The notes: generated by a model from the letters alone, not told the origin. 64,000 nt of DNA from Rosistilla ulvae (GCF_007741475.1 NZ_CP036261.1:3969798-4033797), one strand, 5' to 3'. Numbered from the stretch's first letter, positions 38,586 to 47,391 are shown. A program made the numbers and translations.

Positions 38586-38934
38586 TGTTTGTCTAGTTCT
38601 TTCGTGTTCAGTGTGGAAGGTTTGAATCTGAAAATGACTCCCGGAGAACCGATTGTTGTCTCTCGCTTGACGTTGGCCGTCACCCCTTCGGTTGCCAGTC
38701 TGACCAGCTTAGTGGCCACGGCCTGAATTTAATCAGTGTGTGATCACGGCCGGAAGCTGGCGGGATTGCACCAACAAGCTTCCCTAGGTGGGAACAGCCT
38801 GTCTCCGGGAGTCATAATCACCACGATACCGGACGACTCTGCCACAGTTGGGTCAGTGCCAAACAAATCGAGCAAATGTTCTTCAATTGGCTAGGCATTG
38901 ACTCGGCGAAGCCCCGACTGGCCTCCGTACGAAA

Positions 38935-39183
38935 TCAGTTGATTTGGCGGCGAGCCAGGATCATCAGAAAGATTGCGGTAAGAATGAAGGCTGTGATTCC
39001 TACCGACCACCAGTGTATGGTCGATTGACGTTCGATCTCGAACAGAATCATAAAGGGGGTGACAATAACCGATGCGATGCTCAGAGGTATGAATAGCGAA
39101 AGAAGGATCACGAACAGTCCGACGCCATAATTGCCGCTGTCGGGTTCACGCAGTGGTCGGTCGCACATTTTTTTGTTGCCCAA
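38935..39183 (-). CDS. Small membrane protein with two TM helices
   Basis: 82 residues with two hydrophobic segments, VGLFVILLSLFIPLSIASVI (about 21-40) and WWSVGITAFILTAIFLMILA (about 58-77), ending RRQIN. A polar, Cys-containing N-terminus precedes them. No family recognised. The 350 bases between it and the hydrolase (38586-38934) show no gene. Confidence 0.5.
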   Translation of the reverse strand: MGNKKMCDRPLREPDSGNYGVGLFVILLSLFIPLSIASVIVTPFMILFEIERQSTIHWWSVGITAFILTAIFLMILARRQIN

Positions 39184-39268
39184 TAGAGGAAGGAATTCAG
39201 GGATTCATCCGCCGGTTGCTGCGTCTCGCCGTGCAGTCTCCGGATAAGGGGAGGAGAGCTAGGGGCTT

Positions 39269-39628
39269 TCATCGCCGTTTGCTTCTTGCCCATCCGTGGA
39301 TAAATGGCTCGACATCGCATGGCTCACTGCCGTATTTTTCCAGCCAGTTCTGAAGCTCGCAGACTCTGTCGAGAAAGGCGTTCTGATTCTGCCATGGGCA
39401 ATAACTTACGGTCGGTGGCACATGGCCGAGTTGGATCTTCGGCAACATCGTGCACTGACAAACCTGCATGACCCGAATGAAGTTTTCGATTGCTCCATTC
39501 GAAAGACCCAACCTCCAGAATCTTGGCTCCGCCGTCTTCTCGATCGACTCACTGAAATTCAGCGTCTCGAACAGAAGCCGGTAGGTGAAAAAGATCTCGT
39601 CGAACCGCAGTGGTGAACGGACTGTCAT
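39269..39628 (-). CDS. Hypothetical protein
   Basis: 119 residues (MTVRSPLRFDEIFF...), helical, ending FLDRVCELQNWLEKYGSEPC then HGWARSKRR. A plus-strand frame of similar length overlaps (39296-39616); I prefer the minus frame for its composition and its basic tail. The evidence is thin and one of the two may be spurious. Confidence 0.35.
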   Translation of the reverse strand: MTVRSPLRFDEIFFTYRLLFETLNFSESIEKTAEPRFWRLGLSNGAIENFIRVMQVCQCTMLPKIQLGHVPPTVSYCPWQNQNAFLDRVCELQNWLEKYGSEPCDVEPFIHGWARSKRR

Positions 39629-39804
39629 CAGCGATGCCTCGATAGGAATGCGAATGCTGACGTTTTACCTCCAGGAACTGACCAACATGGGTCAGAGTCG
39701 CCGTGGGAAATCGGGGTTTTGAAATACCGCCTGGGCGTCCGGCTTGGATCCCTCGCTTCTAAAATTTGGCTGCGTTTGTCCGACCCGAACAGCTTGGGGC
39801 AGGC

Positions 39805-40842
39805 CTATTTCGGTTTCGCCAAATTCATTTCGAGTCCTGCGTTCAACGAACGGATGATTTCGTTTCGCAATTCTTCCGGTTGAACGATTTTGACCTTCCC
39901 CGTCCAACCGAGAATCCAGTGCCCGATTTCTTCAAGGCCATCCACAGTGAACTTCAACGTTACACTGCCATCCCGATGCTTCTTCTGCGTCTGGGTGTGA
40001 TGCCACGTGGTTTCCACAATCGTGCTGGCTATGGAAGCATCAAAACGAAGTTCCACGTCGTAGCTCTTTCCTCCTCGGTAAACCGACCAAGCGTTGCCAA
40101 AGTATTTCCGAAGATCGAACTTCTCGGGACGGTCGGCAACAGCCTCCGTTTGCCGCAGGCTCTTAAATCGAGCGGCACGGAAGGTCTTCGCCTCCTTCTC
40201 TCCGTCGATGTGTCCGATCACATACCAGGCCTGCTTGACCAAGCAGAGTCGATACGGGTGCAAGGTAAGCTTGACGGGGGATTCTTCGTAGGGTGATTCG
40301 TAAACCCCAGTGACTTGATTCAAATCCAGCAGTGCGAGTTGGATCGTCTTCAGGATTTCCCGATGTTGACTGTGGTCGGCCAGCTTCAGGTCGAAAACGT
40401 CGACCAAGCTAATGACGTCCGCGATGATTTGTTTCGATTCCTCTTTCGATACGGAAGCCAGACGAGTCGTGGTCGGTGTCGCACCAAGACCGATGTCGAG
40501 TCCTGGGGCTTGGGTGATTGCCGTCGCAACCGCTTGCCCAAGTACCTCGTCGTCCGTCAGTGCGAGGGTTGGGAATCGGAAGTCGGATCGAACTCGGTAG
40601 CACCGCTCCTCTTCACTGAAGTAAAACGGAACCCCGCAAAACTCCAACACATTCAGATCCCGGTGAATCGTCCGATTGGAACAACCCAGTTCCTTGGCGA
40701 TGGCACTGACATTCCACCGCCCTCGCGACTGGATGAGGTTCAGGACGTGAAGAACTCGGGCGATCCGTAGATTTTGCCGAACCCTTCGATCTCCATCCGG
40801 ACGTTTCGGAATGTTTTTCTTCGGTCCTGATTTTTTTGCCAT
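39805..40842 (-). CDS. WYL-domain transcriptional regulator
   Basis: 345 residues from ATG 40842 (GAGG about 8 bases upstream). The N-terminal HTH_11 winged helix reads RWNVSAIAKELGCSNRTIHR and DLNVLEFCGVP. The WYL region has HPYRLCLVKQAWYVIGHID, and the C-terminal extension (WCX) ends EIIRSLNAGLEM. WYL proteins bind ligands such as oligonucleotides and often repress defence genes. No obvious target operon is adjacent; it is divergent from the frameshifted phosphatase at 41001. Confidence 0.85.
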   Translation of the reverse strand: MAKKSGPKKNIPKRPDGDRRVRQNLRIARVLHVLNLIQSRGRWNVSAIAKELGCSNRTIHRDLNVLEFCGVPFYFSEEERCYRVRSDFRFPTLALTDDEVLGQAVATAITQAPGLDIGLGATPTTTRLASVSKEESKQIIADVISLVDVFDLKLADHSQHREILKTIQLALLDLNQVTGVYESPYEESPVKLTLHPYRLCLVKQAWYVIGHIDGEKEAKTFRAARFKSLRQTEAVADRPEKFDLRKYFGNAWSVYRGGKSYDVELRFDASIASTIVETTWHHTQTQKKHRDGSVTLKFTVDGLEEIGHWILGWTGKVKIVQPEELRNEIIRSLNAGLEMNLAKPK

Positions 40843-41000
40843 TCCAAACCTCAATCCTTAGACTTTGCTTGCCCTCGAGTGCGACGCTTCTCGCCAATTG
40901 ACAACCAGTGCATGTCAAAGATGGAGCTGACAGATTGGGCTGCCCCACGGTTGTCGCGAGACTCCGGTAACCTGGGCGTTTGTTTATCTCCGGAGGATAC

Positions 41001-41685
41001 ATGATCACGAAACCTACCGCTAACGGTCGCATCATTGCGATCGGAGACATCCACGGACATGCTCTTGCCTTACGAGCCTTGACCCGAGTTATCCAGCCGT
41101 CACAAGACGACGTGATTGTGACTCTGGGTGACTATGTTAACCGTGGTCCAGATTCGAAAGGAGTCATTGAGTGTCTGATCGAACTGCAGGAACGCTGCGA
41201 GCTCGTTCCGATCCTTAGGTAACCACGATGAAATGCTCCTCGACGCACGGAATGACCGGTATGCCTATGACCGGTTCGTGATGAGTGGTGGCAAAGGGAC
41301 GGTCGATTCCTACGGAAACCGAAAGCTCGATGGCATTCCGGCAAGCCACTGGAGGTTCCTGGAAACTTGCCTGGATTACTACGAAACCGCTCACTTCCTC
41401 TTCACGCACGCGAATTTTTGCAGCTACACGCCGTTGCAACATCAGCTTTCATCCGTGCTGAGATGGACTGGCATCGACGAGATGGAAATCTGCGATCACC
41501 GGAGTGGCAAGGTTGCTATCGTCGGGCACGCGGCTGCCAACGAGATACGAGACCACGGAACCTGCGTTTGCATTGACACGGGCTGCGGCTTCGGAGGCGT
41601 TCTGACGGCGTACGAACCAGCAACCAAAACGATTTGGCAAGTTACAGAAGGTGGAGAGATTGTTGTCAGGAACGAACGACAATGA
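41001..41685 (+). pseudogene. PP1/lambda-type protein phosphatase, frameshifted
   Basis: Two adjacent frames together make a complete Ser/Thr phosphatase: IIAIGDIHGH (first metal box), VTLGDYVNRGPDS (second), then after a shift GNHDEMLLDAR (third), FLFTHANFCSY and VAIVGHAAANE. The shift is at 41215-41221, where CTTAGGTAAC contains one extra base: frame one reads PILR-stop, while removing one base gives ILGNHDE. GGAGG precedes the ATG at 41001. A single-base lesion, a sequencing error or a programmed shift are possible; the product is intact otherwise. Confidence 0.75.
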
Positions 41686-42079
41686 GATCAAGCAAGCCCA
41701 AAACCACCGCTCCGCATCGAGATTGTTGCTGGGGAGATATTGAATTTTCTTGGTGATTGGTGATCCTGAAAAACTGAAATTTCGGCGGTCACCAGGCTGC
41801 TGGATGATGGAGGCTTCGGGCGTTGGCTCGTACAATGTCGGACTGGCGAATTGGCAGAAGGCTGTCTTGCGGGAGCAAACCAACGAGTCGGTACCGAATT
41901 CGAAGCCTGGACTAGTAGCGATGGAGTGCCGCCATCAGCTTTAACAAGCAGCTCTCACACTACTGTGTCAGAAAAAGCTTTGCGAACAACATAGATTGAC
42001 ACGCTCTTGTCGCGGCCTGAATTGGCACCAGTACCAAGTTTCCCGAAATTAAATCATTGATTTGCAAAGGACCATAGAC

Positions 42080-42895
42080 ATGCCGCTTTTTGACAGATTT
42101 GACGAAATCGTTGATTGTTGGTTGAACATGGACGACACCTGGGACGGCACCGCATCTCGCTACCGAAGCATGACAAGCCTCCTCAGACTGTGTGACCAAA
42201 ATGAAGGAATCGGCGACGGAGGTAAGCTGTTACGGAAGCTATATGCAAGGTTGGAAACGAATTGGGACGGCGAACCGTCCCGAGGAGCTGAAAATTGGCG
42301 GCACACCCAAAATCTGGATCTCGGTGACAATCCGAGTCTAGAGGTCTCTCTTCAAAGAAGGTATATGCAGAGTGTGAATGACAACAGGTGGGCGAACGAA
42401 GTTCCAGTTGCATCCGGCGTAGCGGGTACGGGCCCTGATTCGGTGGACTTCGTGCATAGATCGGACGCAACGTATTCAATGATCGAGCTAAAATGGCCTA
42501 GACCGGACGGTGCAAGCGAGACGCCGTTGAAAGCTGCAATCCAGGTTCTGCGGTATGGACTCGCCTACATCTTTTCACGAGATAATGCGGAAACACTTAG
42601 CTACAACCCTGAGATAAAGCCAATTTTGGGTGCGTCTCAAGTCCATTTGAGAGTGCTTGCTCCGAAACACTTTTATAAGCGTTTCCTCGCCCCAAATTGT
42701 TGGCTCGAGAGATTCGAGAAAGTGCTCGACATGGGTATCAGGAACTTAGCAGGAGAAACTGTCAAAATGAGTTTTGCTTTTGAGCAGTTTCCTGAAAGAT
42801 TTTCCTGGAATCCTGAAGATTGTTCTGATGATGCAGGAAGACGTGCGGTAGTGAACGCCTTTCAGAATCGAAATCGACTATTTTCGGAAGCTTGA
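42080..42895 (+). CDS. PD-(D/E)XK-like hypothetical protein
   Basis: 271 residues from ATG 42080 (MPLFDRFDEIVDCW), with an AAAGGA site upstream. A nuclease-like core is SVDFVHRSDATYSMIELKWP (about 131-150): Asp, spacer, then E-x-K, followed by the helix LKAAIQVLRYGLAYIF. The C-terminal 70 residues are helical and aromatic. No partner gene is adjacent. A restriction-like or nuclease effector role is inferred from the motif alone. Confidence 0.55.
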   Translation: MPLFDRFDEIVDCWLNMDDTWDGTASRYRSMTSLLRLCDQNEGIGDGGKLLRKLYARLETNWDGEPSRGAENWRHTQNLDLGDNPSLEVSLQRRYMQSVNDNRWANEVPVASGVAGTGPDSVDFVHRSDATYSMIELKWPRPDGASETPLKAAIQVLRYGLAYIFSRDNAETLSYNPEIKPILGASQVHLRVLAPKHFYKRFLAPNCWLERFEKVLDMGIRNLAGETVKMSFAFEQFPERFSWNPEDCSDDAGRRAVVNAFQNRNRLFSEA

Positions 42896-42976
42896 TTCGG
42901 ATGCCATGTCGTTTGCTGGCTTGATAATGACAATATTTCTTGTGCTTCGAGGCTCAGGGCAAGCGAAAGCCAATAT

Positions 42977-43085
42977 CTAAAAAAAGGGCCTGCGGTCCTA
43001 AATGGGACGGTACGCCTTTCGCTTTTGCCGCTGCCCCAATCACGCAACACACCGGTTGCGACTACCGCAACCGTGGCACTGCGTG
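42977..43085. repeat. A7-hairpin repeat, copy 3
   Basis: CTAAAAAAAGGGCCTGCGG, then AAATGGGACGGTACGCCTTT, then CACGCAACACACCGGTTGCG and GCACTGCGTG. It aligns with 32617-32725 across both hairpin and following block. It separates the plus-strand cassette genes from the minus-strand operon. Confidence 0.6.
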
Positions 43086-43152
43086 AGTGGAGTCGGGCTG
43101 AAGTGCTGACGGTGACTGAGATGCTCCCGCTCCGGTGGCGGAGCGACCTCAA

Positions 43153-43635
43153 TCAGGCCCGCGACTCGACCAGTCCACGTTTGAGCTCGTCGATTAGTGT
43201 GCTGGCTTCGCGAAGCGACAGGTCTTCGATACGGTCGACGTTGAACCGTTTGTGGACCAGACTTGCGGGATCGACTCGTTGTCGCCTGGCAATCGCGAAG
43301 ATGGCCCGAACTTGGCTCTGAGTGGCCGTTCCAACGTCGCGAGCCGTGCTCTGGCCATTGCCGCTGTGTTGGGCGTGTCCGTTGTGATGGGGTGTGCTGT
43401 TAGGCTTGCCGTTGCTTTGCGGGGAAGAAGAGTAGGCCGATTGCTGTACGAGTTGGTCATTGACCGCTTGGCGGCATGCGGCGAATGCACCAGCGACCTT
43501 CCGATGAAACCCTTCCAGGTCGTTGTCGATCAGCGAACGGTCAATCTCGAACTCGACGTGACAGCTTGCACAAAGCGAACCGTAGTCGGGGAGGCCGACA
43601 TTCTTCTGCAGGCCGACGGAAAGTGTGAGTGCCAT
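43153..43635 (-). CDS. Conserved hypothetical, C-terminal helical annealing-type motif
   Basis: 160 residues from ATG 43635 (AGGAG upstream). The start MALTLSVGLQKNVGLPDYGS is one I associate with planctomycete proteins. CASCHVEFEI adds two Cys. A low-complexity His/Ser/Asn linker (about 75-100) leads to a C-terminal block ATQSQVRAIFAIARRQRVDP and LREASTLIDELKR, similar to the short terminal domain found on some Rad52-like and other DNA-binding proteins. Last gene of the minus-strand operon. DNA binding is inferred. Confidence 0.6.
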   Translation of the reverse strand: MALTLSVGLQKNVGLPDYGSLCASCHVEFEIDRSLIDNDLEGFHRKVAGAFAACRQAVNDQLVQQSAYSSSPQSNGKPNSTPHHNGHAQHSGNGQSTARDVGTATQSQVRAIFAIARRQRVDPASLVHKRFNVDRIEDLSLREASTLIDELKRGLVESRA

Positions 43636-43669
43636 GTTGAATATCTCCTGAATGGAAGTGATGGAAATG

Positions 43670-43704
43670 AAAAGCCACGCCCTCAACCGAACGAGGACGT
43701 GGCT
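43670..43704 (-). terminator. Terminator-like hairpin between operon genes
   Basis: AGCCACG (43673-43679) pairs with CGTGGCT (43698-43704), with an inner CCTC/GAGG stem, and is followed by TTTT on the minus strand. It lies between the stop at 43721 and the start at 43635. Confidence 0.7.
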
Positions 43705-43720
43705 AGAAAGGGATGTCCGT

Positions 43721-43936
43721 TTACACGAAGTGACGGACGCGTCCTTGAGAGACGAACGCCAAGTTGCGTTGGAGTTCGAGCTCATCCCAGTCGATCATCT
43801 GCGGCTGCAGATTGTCGGGCTCGGGGTCGAATGCGACTTCAAACGGATCTGCCACGCTGAAGCCACGTTGGCGAATCGCTCGGACATCATCGCCGGTCGC
43901 CTCGGCCACCAGTTGATCAAGTTGCATTTGCGTCAT
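43721..43936 (-). CDS. Small conserved hypothetical protein
   Basis: 71 residues (MTQMQLDQLVAEATGDDVRA, then DPFEVAFDPEPDNLQPQMID). Acidic with a helical N-terminus and a disordered Pro/Asp middle. It sits between hairpin terminators within the Ycf46-like operon. The reading frame and spacing fit a real gene, but no function is visible. Confidence 0.55.
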   Translation of the reverse strand: MTQMQLDQLVAEATGDDVRAIRQRGFSVADPFEVAFDPEPDNLQPQMIDWDELELQRNLAFVSQGRVRHFV

Positions 43937-43961
43937 AGCGTTTGCTCAAAAGAGAAAGAGG

Positions 43962-43987
43962 AAACGCCGCCCCGAAGTGGAGCGGCG
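43962..43987 (-). terminator. Hairpin upstream of small operon gene
   Basis: CGCCGC (43965-43970) pairs with GCGGCG (43982-43987). On the minus strand it is followed by TTTCC, a weak U-tract. A second small hairpin, GCCCC/GGGGC, lies at 43999-44014. Confidence 0.45.
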
Positions 43988-44038
43988 AAGGAATCACCGC
44001 CCCGACGTTGGGGCACAGACGAAAAAAGAGGCCTGCGT

Positions 44039-44284
44039 TCAGCGAGCCCGAGTGAGCCAGTGAGCTTCAAGCCACTGGCGTTCAGCCGTCAGAGCAGTAC
44101 TGCGGCTGGGGAACGGTCCCAGAACCGGACCGTTGACAGGAGACAGGTCAGCAGTCCACTGCCCCGTTTCGGTTGGCTCAACATGACTGCCGCGAGCGAT
44201 CGCCAATGAGCCGAGTTGCGGCAGTTCCAGTTCTTCGCCGTAGAGGCAATGAACGGTTCCGCCTTGTTGAATTACCAATTGCAT
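44039..44284 (-). CDS. Small conserved planctomycete protein (81 aa)
   Basis: MQLVIQQGGTVHCLYGEELE is followed by LGSLAIARGSHVEPTETGQW, then TADLSPVNGPVLGPF and LTAEVxWLxxHWL-like ending. I recall this small beta-rich family from planctomycete accessory clusters. AAGGAGGG precedes the ATG at 44284, 11 bases after the upstream stop. Function unknown; possibly binds DNA or a partner via its beta core. Confidence 0.65.
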   Translation of the reverse strand: MQLVIQQGGTVHCLYGEELELPQLGSLAIARGSHVEPTETGQWTADLSPVNGPVLGPFPSRSTALTAERQWLEAHWLTRAR

Positions 44285-44295
44285 GACGCCCTCCT

Positions 44296-45240
44296 TTAGC
44301 GAGGCCGCCGCTGGATATTGCGGCGAGGGCGGTCGACAAGCAATTGGTCTAGTCCAGCTTGCACGGCAACCATTCGAGTGGAAACACTCTGGCGAAGTTG
44401 CTCGCTCGTTCGCAATTCTTGGGGTCCGATTCCATTGACTGCCGCTCGGGCCTGACTGACCAGTTGGTCGAGTTGTTCGTTTGAGCCGATGTTGAGTGAT
44501 CGGAATCGATCGAAGAATTCGTTCAGGTTCGTCACCGCCGTGTCGCGAAATACTTTCGGCTTGCCGTCCTCTTGGCCAGCGATCCGCTCGGTCAAGTGCT
44601 CGACGAGCTTCGCGAGTTCTTCCAAGAACGCTTGCTCGGCAAGCTCGACAGCCTCGACGAAGCGAGACTGCACGCGGCGACATTCCGACTCGTAGACTTC
44701 CGGGTTGAGTTGCCGTAAATAGTTGGGCGGCTCGACAGCCGGAAAGTCGTGCGTGATCGCGAATTCATCGACCAGAGTTGCCGGGTAATCGCTCACATCG
44801 AACAGGTCGCCGAGTCGGACACGGGCGGCTTCACGCATTTCAGCGAAATGCAGGTCGAGCTCGGAAACGGCAATAGCCAGCTCATCGCGAAACACTTCCA
44901 TCTGCTTGTTAAAGTCACCGATGATCTCACGTTTGATGAGCCGCAATCCCGGTTCGGGATAGGGCAGCGATACTGTTTTCCAGTACGACACCGCTCGCGA
45001 TCGAACCGACGTGACCGCTTTGAATACGGGGTGGGTCGTGTCGATCAGTTTCTTCGACGCCGACAGATACTTCGACTCAGCGTCGAAGGAATCGGCGGCC
45101 TGAGTCTTCTGCTCCGACGTCAACGATTTGCGAACACCCAACCAGTTGAAACTCAACCGGGCCGCAGCCATGGTCGAGCGAAGTCGATCACTCGCCGACG
45201 TCGAGGCCAGCGAGCGAGGTTCATCCAACACACTTGTCAT
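44296..45240 (-). CDS. Conserved helical hypothetical protein
   Basis: 314 residues from ATG 45240 (MTSVLDEPRSLASTS), chosen because the longer frame would start inside the terminator-like hairpin at 45262-45302. The protein is almost all helical, with FDAESKYLSASKKLIDTTHP, REIIGDFNKQMEVFRDELAI and EAVELAEQAFLEELAKLVEH. It resembles phage/plasmid proteins of the DUF3150 type, but I am not sure. Next to the ATPase gene, it is a plausible partner or substrate. Confidence 0.55.
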   Translation of the reverse strand: MTSVLDEPRSLASTSASDRLRSTMAAARLSFNWLGVRKSLTSEQKTQAADSFDAESKYLSASKKLIDTTHPVFKAVTSVRSRAVSYWKTVSLPYPEPGLRLIKREIIGDFNKQMEVFRDELAIAVSELDLHFAEMREAARVRLGDLFDVSDYPATLVDEFAITHDFPAVEPPNYLRQLNPEVYESECRRVQSRFVEAVELAEQAFLEELAKLVEHLTERIAGQEDGKPKVFRDTAVTNLNEFFDRFRSLNIGSNEQLDQLVSQARAAVNGIGPQELRTSEQLRQSVSTRMVAVQAGLDQLLVDRPRRNIQRRPR

Positions 45241-45261
45241 CTTGAATCTCCTATGAAATAG

Positions 45262-45302
45262 AAAAAGCCGGACGGCATCCCACATGAGGACACCGTCCGG
45301 CT
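45262..45302 (-). terminator. Strong intrinsic terminator inside the operon
   Basis: AGCCGGACGG (45266-45275) pairs with CCGTCCGGCT (45293-45302), 10 bp, followed by TTTTT on the minus strand. It lies between the ATPase stop (45333) and the next start (45240), so downstream genes need read-through or their own promoter. Confidence 0.85.
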
Positions 45303-45332
45303 AGGTGTAAAATCTGGATGTTAGAAAAAGTC

Positions 45333-46817
45333 TCAGTTGTTCGACGGTTCGCGGTTGACTCGGCGACGAGTCTTGGGCGTCCCGTTGGTCTGCTGATAGA
45401 TGCCTGAGCGACTGGCCGACAGACACCGACCGCTTGCCCAGGTCCGAAGACGATCCATGGCCTCGGACGCAGTGACGGCGACGGGCACCACGTTTTGAGA
45501 AGCCAGCTTCAGTGAAAGATCCAACAGTGCCGACAGACGACAACAGGACTTGATCTCGGCACCCGTCCAGTTCGTGTCATCGGGAATGCTCTGCGAGGGA
45601 TCAATTCCATAGAGATCCCGATAGATCTTCCAAATCGCGTCCTTCTCTTCACGACTGGGGAGATCGAGAAAGAACACACCGTCAAAGCGTTCGCTACGAC
45701 TGAACTCCGGTGGCAACTTGGAAACGTCGTTCGCTGTACAAACCACGAACACATCCGACTCGTGGTCATTGAGCCACGATAAGAACGTGCCGAACATCCT
45801 TGAAGCGACTCCGGAATCGCCACTGCCGTTCATCCCTGCGAATGCTTTTTCCACTTCGTCGATCATCGCAATGCAGGGAGCCATCGCATCGATCACCCGC
45901 AAAGCCTGGCGAGTGCGTTCCTCCGACTGCCCGACAAGCGAACCCATCAGGCTGCCGACGTCGAGATTAAGCACGGGCCGTCCGACTTCTTTGCCAAGGG
46001 CTTTGCAGAACTGCGACTTGCCGCAGCCCGGCGGTGACAGCAACAGTACACCACGCGGTCGATTCAGTGAGTTGTCGCGGTGATGCTGTAGCATGGCCCG
46101 CTTGCAGAACGCCTTGAGGGCCGACAGGCCTCCGAGGCCGCTAAAGTCCGAGTCGCCGCGATACAGCGAAAGCAAACCACTTTTCTTTAGCGTTTGGGTT
46201 TTCATTTCCCAGACGGCATCCGATGTGATCCTTTCTCGGCGGACGAGCGACAAACTGAAAGCGTTCTCGGCCTCCATTCGAGTCAGCCCCGCCGCCGCAT
46301 CGAGGATGGGCTGCAGCTCCGAGTCTTCCGGCAGTTCGCCCTCTTCCGTAGCAATACCACGAGCAATCTCGTGGAGTTCCTGGCGGTTTGGCAGATCGTG
46401 TTCCATCACAACGATCATCTTCTCCAGCTCCGTTGGGATCTGCACCACCGGCGAAAGCACGACCACGATCGTGCGGTTCTGCTTTCCGTTGATAATCTGA
46501 CGCGATAGTGCCTGGACTACTTCAGCCGACTGCAGGAACCGATGGAAGTTTTGCAGAACGAGAATCGCCGTGCCGTCGGGCGTGGCCAATGCGTTGATGG
46601 ATCGAATCGCCGACAACGGATCATTGCCGCTGGCATCCTGCTCTGTTTGACCTGGTGCGTTTAAACCGGATTCAATGTCCCAGGTTGCCAGTTGCCATTG
46701 CTGGTCGAGGCAGAGCTGGGCAATTTCAGTGAGGGCATCTTGGTGTTCGTGGGATTCAATCCAGATGCCTGTAAAGCATGCTCTCACGTATTCGGAGAGA
46801 CGGTTGGTGAGTTTCAA
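45333..46817 (-). CDS. Ycf46-like AAA+ ATPase
   Basis: 494 residues. The N-terminal 230 residues (LSEYVRACFTGIWIESHEHQ, WQLATWDIESGLN, GTAILVLQNFHRFL) form the degenerate AAA-like domain typical of Ycf46. The active AAA module has Walker A LLLSPPGCGKSQFCKALG (about 255-272), Walker B CIAMIDEVEKAF (about 313), sensor 1 FVVCTANDVS and the Arg finger region PPEFSRSERFD. A C-terminal lid precedes a basic tail. Ycf46 homologues act in photosynthetic gene control in cyanobacteria; here the partners are DUF2997 and DUF1257 (Ycf35-like), as is common in planctomycetes. It is a likely remodelling ATPase. Confidence 0.8.
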   Translation of the reverse strand: MKLTNRLSEYVRACFTGIWIESHEHQDALTEIAQLCLDQQWQLATWDIESGLNAPGQTEQDASGNDPLSAIRSINALATPDGTAILVLQNFHRFLQSAEVVQALSRQIINGKQNRTIVVVLSPVVQIPTELEKMIVVMEHDLPNRQELHEIARGIATEEGELPEDSELQPILDAAAGLTRMEAENAFSLSLVRRERITSDAVWEMKTQTLKKSGLLSLYRGDSDFSGLGGLSALKAFCKRAMLQHHRDNSLNRPRGVLLLSPPGCGKSQFCKALGKEVGRPVLNLDVGSLMGSLVGQSEERTRQALRVIDAMAPCIAMIDEVEKAFAGMNGSGDSGVASRMFGTFLSWLNDHESDVFVVCTANDVSKLPPEFSRSERFDGVFFLDLPSREEKDAIWKIYRDLYGIDPSQSIPDDTNWTGAEIKSCCRLSALLDLSLKLASQNVVPVAVTASEAMDRLRTWASGRCLSASRSGIYQQTNGTPKTRRRVNREPSNN

Positions 46818-46831
46818 ATTCGATCTCCTGG

Positions 46832-47026
46832 TTAGTGACGTTGTTGATAGGATTGCTGCTGACTTGCCTGTTGATGGAACTCAGCTGTCAGCTCTTCGCC
46901 AGTTTGCCTGCCCAGTGCCTGTTCGATGAACCGGCTGGCCTGACGGCAGTCGCTACCGACAAAGCCCTTGGTCTGAACGTGCGTTTGCCCCGTCGGCGTA
47001 ACGACGATTTCGATGGTCTTGCTCAT
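46832..47026 (-). CDS. DUF2997 protein
   Basis: 64 residues: MSKTIEIVVTPTGQTHVQTK is followed by GSDCRQASRFIEQALGRQTG, the DUF2997 signature as I recall it, with a Gln-rich tail. It overlaps the DUF1257 stop by ATGA (47023-47026) and is 14 bases from the ATPase gene. The fixed order DUF1257-DUF2997-ATPase points to a small complex. No enzymatic motif. Confidence 0.75.
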   Translation of the reverse strand: MSKTIEIVVTPTGQTHVQTKGFVGSDCRQASRFIEQALGRQTGEELTAEFHQQASQQQSYQQRH

Positions 47027-47391
47027 GCAACACCTCCGACCGAAACAGTCAATTTGATGGAGCCGTCGGCGAGTGACTGCTCCGTCACGGTGTGCCCCTT
47101 CTTGCGAGCTTCGAGCTTCGCCTTCTCGACGGCGTAGCCCTGGAGAAATCCATCCAGATGTTTGGTGTCTCCCCAGCGGCCTTCGTAGTTGTCGTATGCG
47201 ATCTTTGCGGTATTAACGTCGCAGACAACCGGAAACCTCCACTGCGGCAATCGCACGGCCCAGCCGATCGCTGATGTGCTGAACAATCTAAATTCACCGA
47301 AGACAGGCCCCGGCACCTTTAATCGTTGACACGCCGCACGAATGGCGACGGGATCACGGACTTCGGTTTTGATTTCCACGATATGACTCAT
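47023..47391 (-). CDS. DUF1257 (Ycf35-like) protein
   Basis: 122 residues from ATG 47391 (MSHIVEIKTEVRDPVAIRAA), with AAGGAG 7 bases upstream; the longer frame is not needed. GWAVRLPQWRFPVVCDVNTA and YDNYEGRWGDTKHLDGFLQG are the conserved parts of DUF1257/Ycf35. Homologues are paired with Ycf46-type ATPases. Role unknown; cytoplasmic. Confidence 0.8.
   Translation of the reverse strand: MSHIVEIKTEVRDPVAIRAACQRLKVPGPVFGEFRLFSTSAIGWAVRLPQWRFPVVCDVNTAKIAYDNYEGRWGDTKHLDGFLQGYAVEKAKLEARKKGHTVTEQSLADGSIKLTVSVGGVA

Noticed and set aside
43350-43400. GTGTTGGGCGTGT word near 43.37 kb as another copy of the dispersed repeat
   Set aside because: It lies inside the coding low-complexity linker of the 43153-43635 gene and lacks the rest of the unit.
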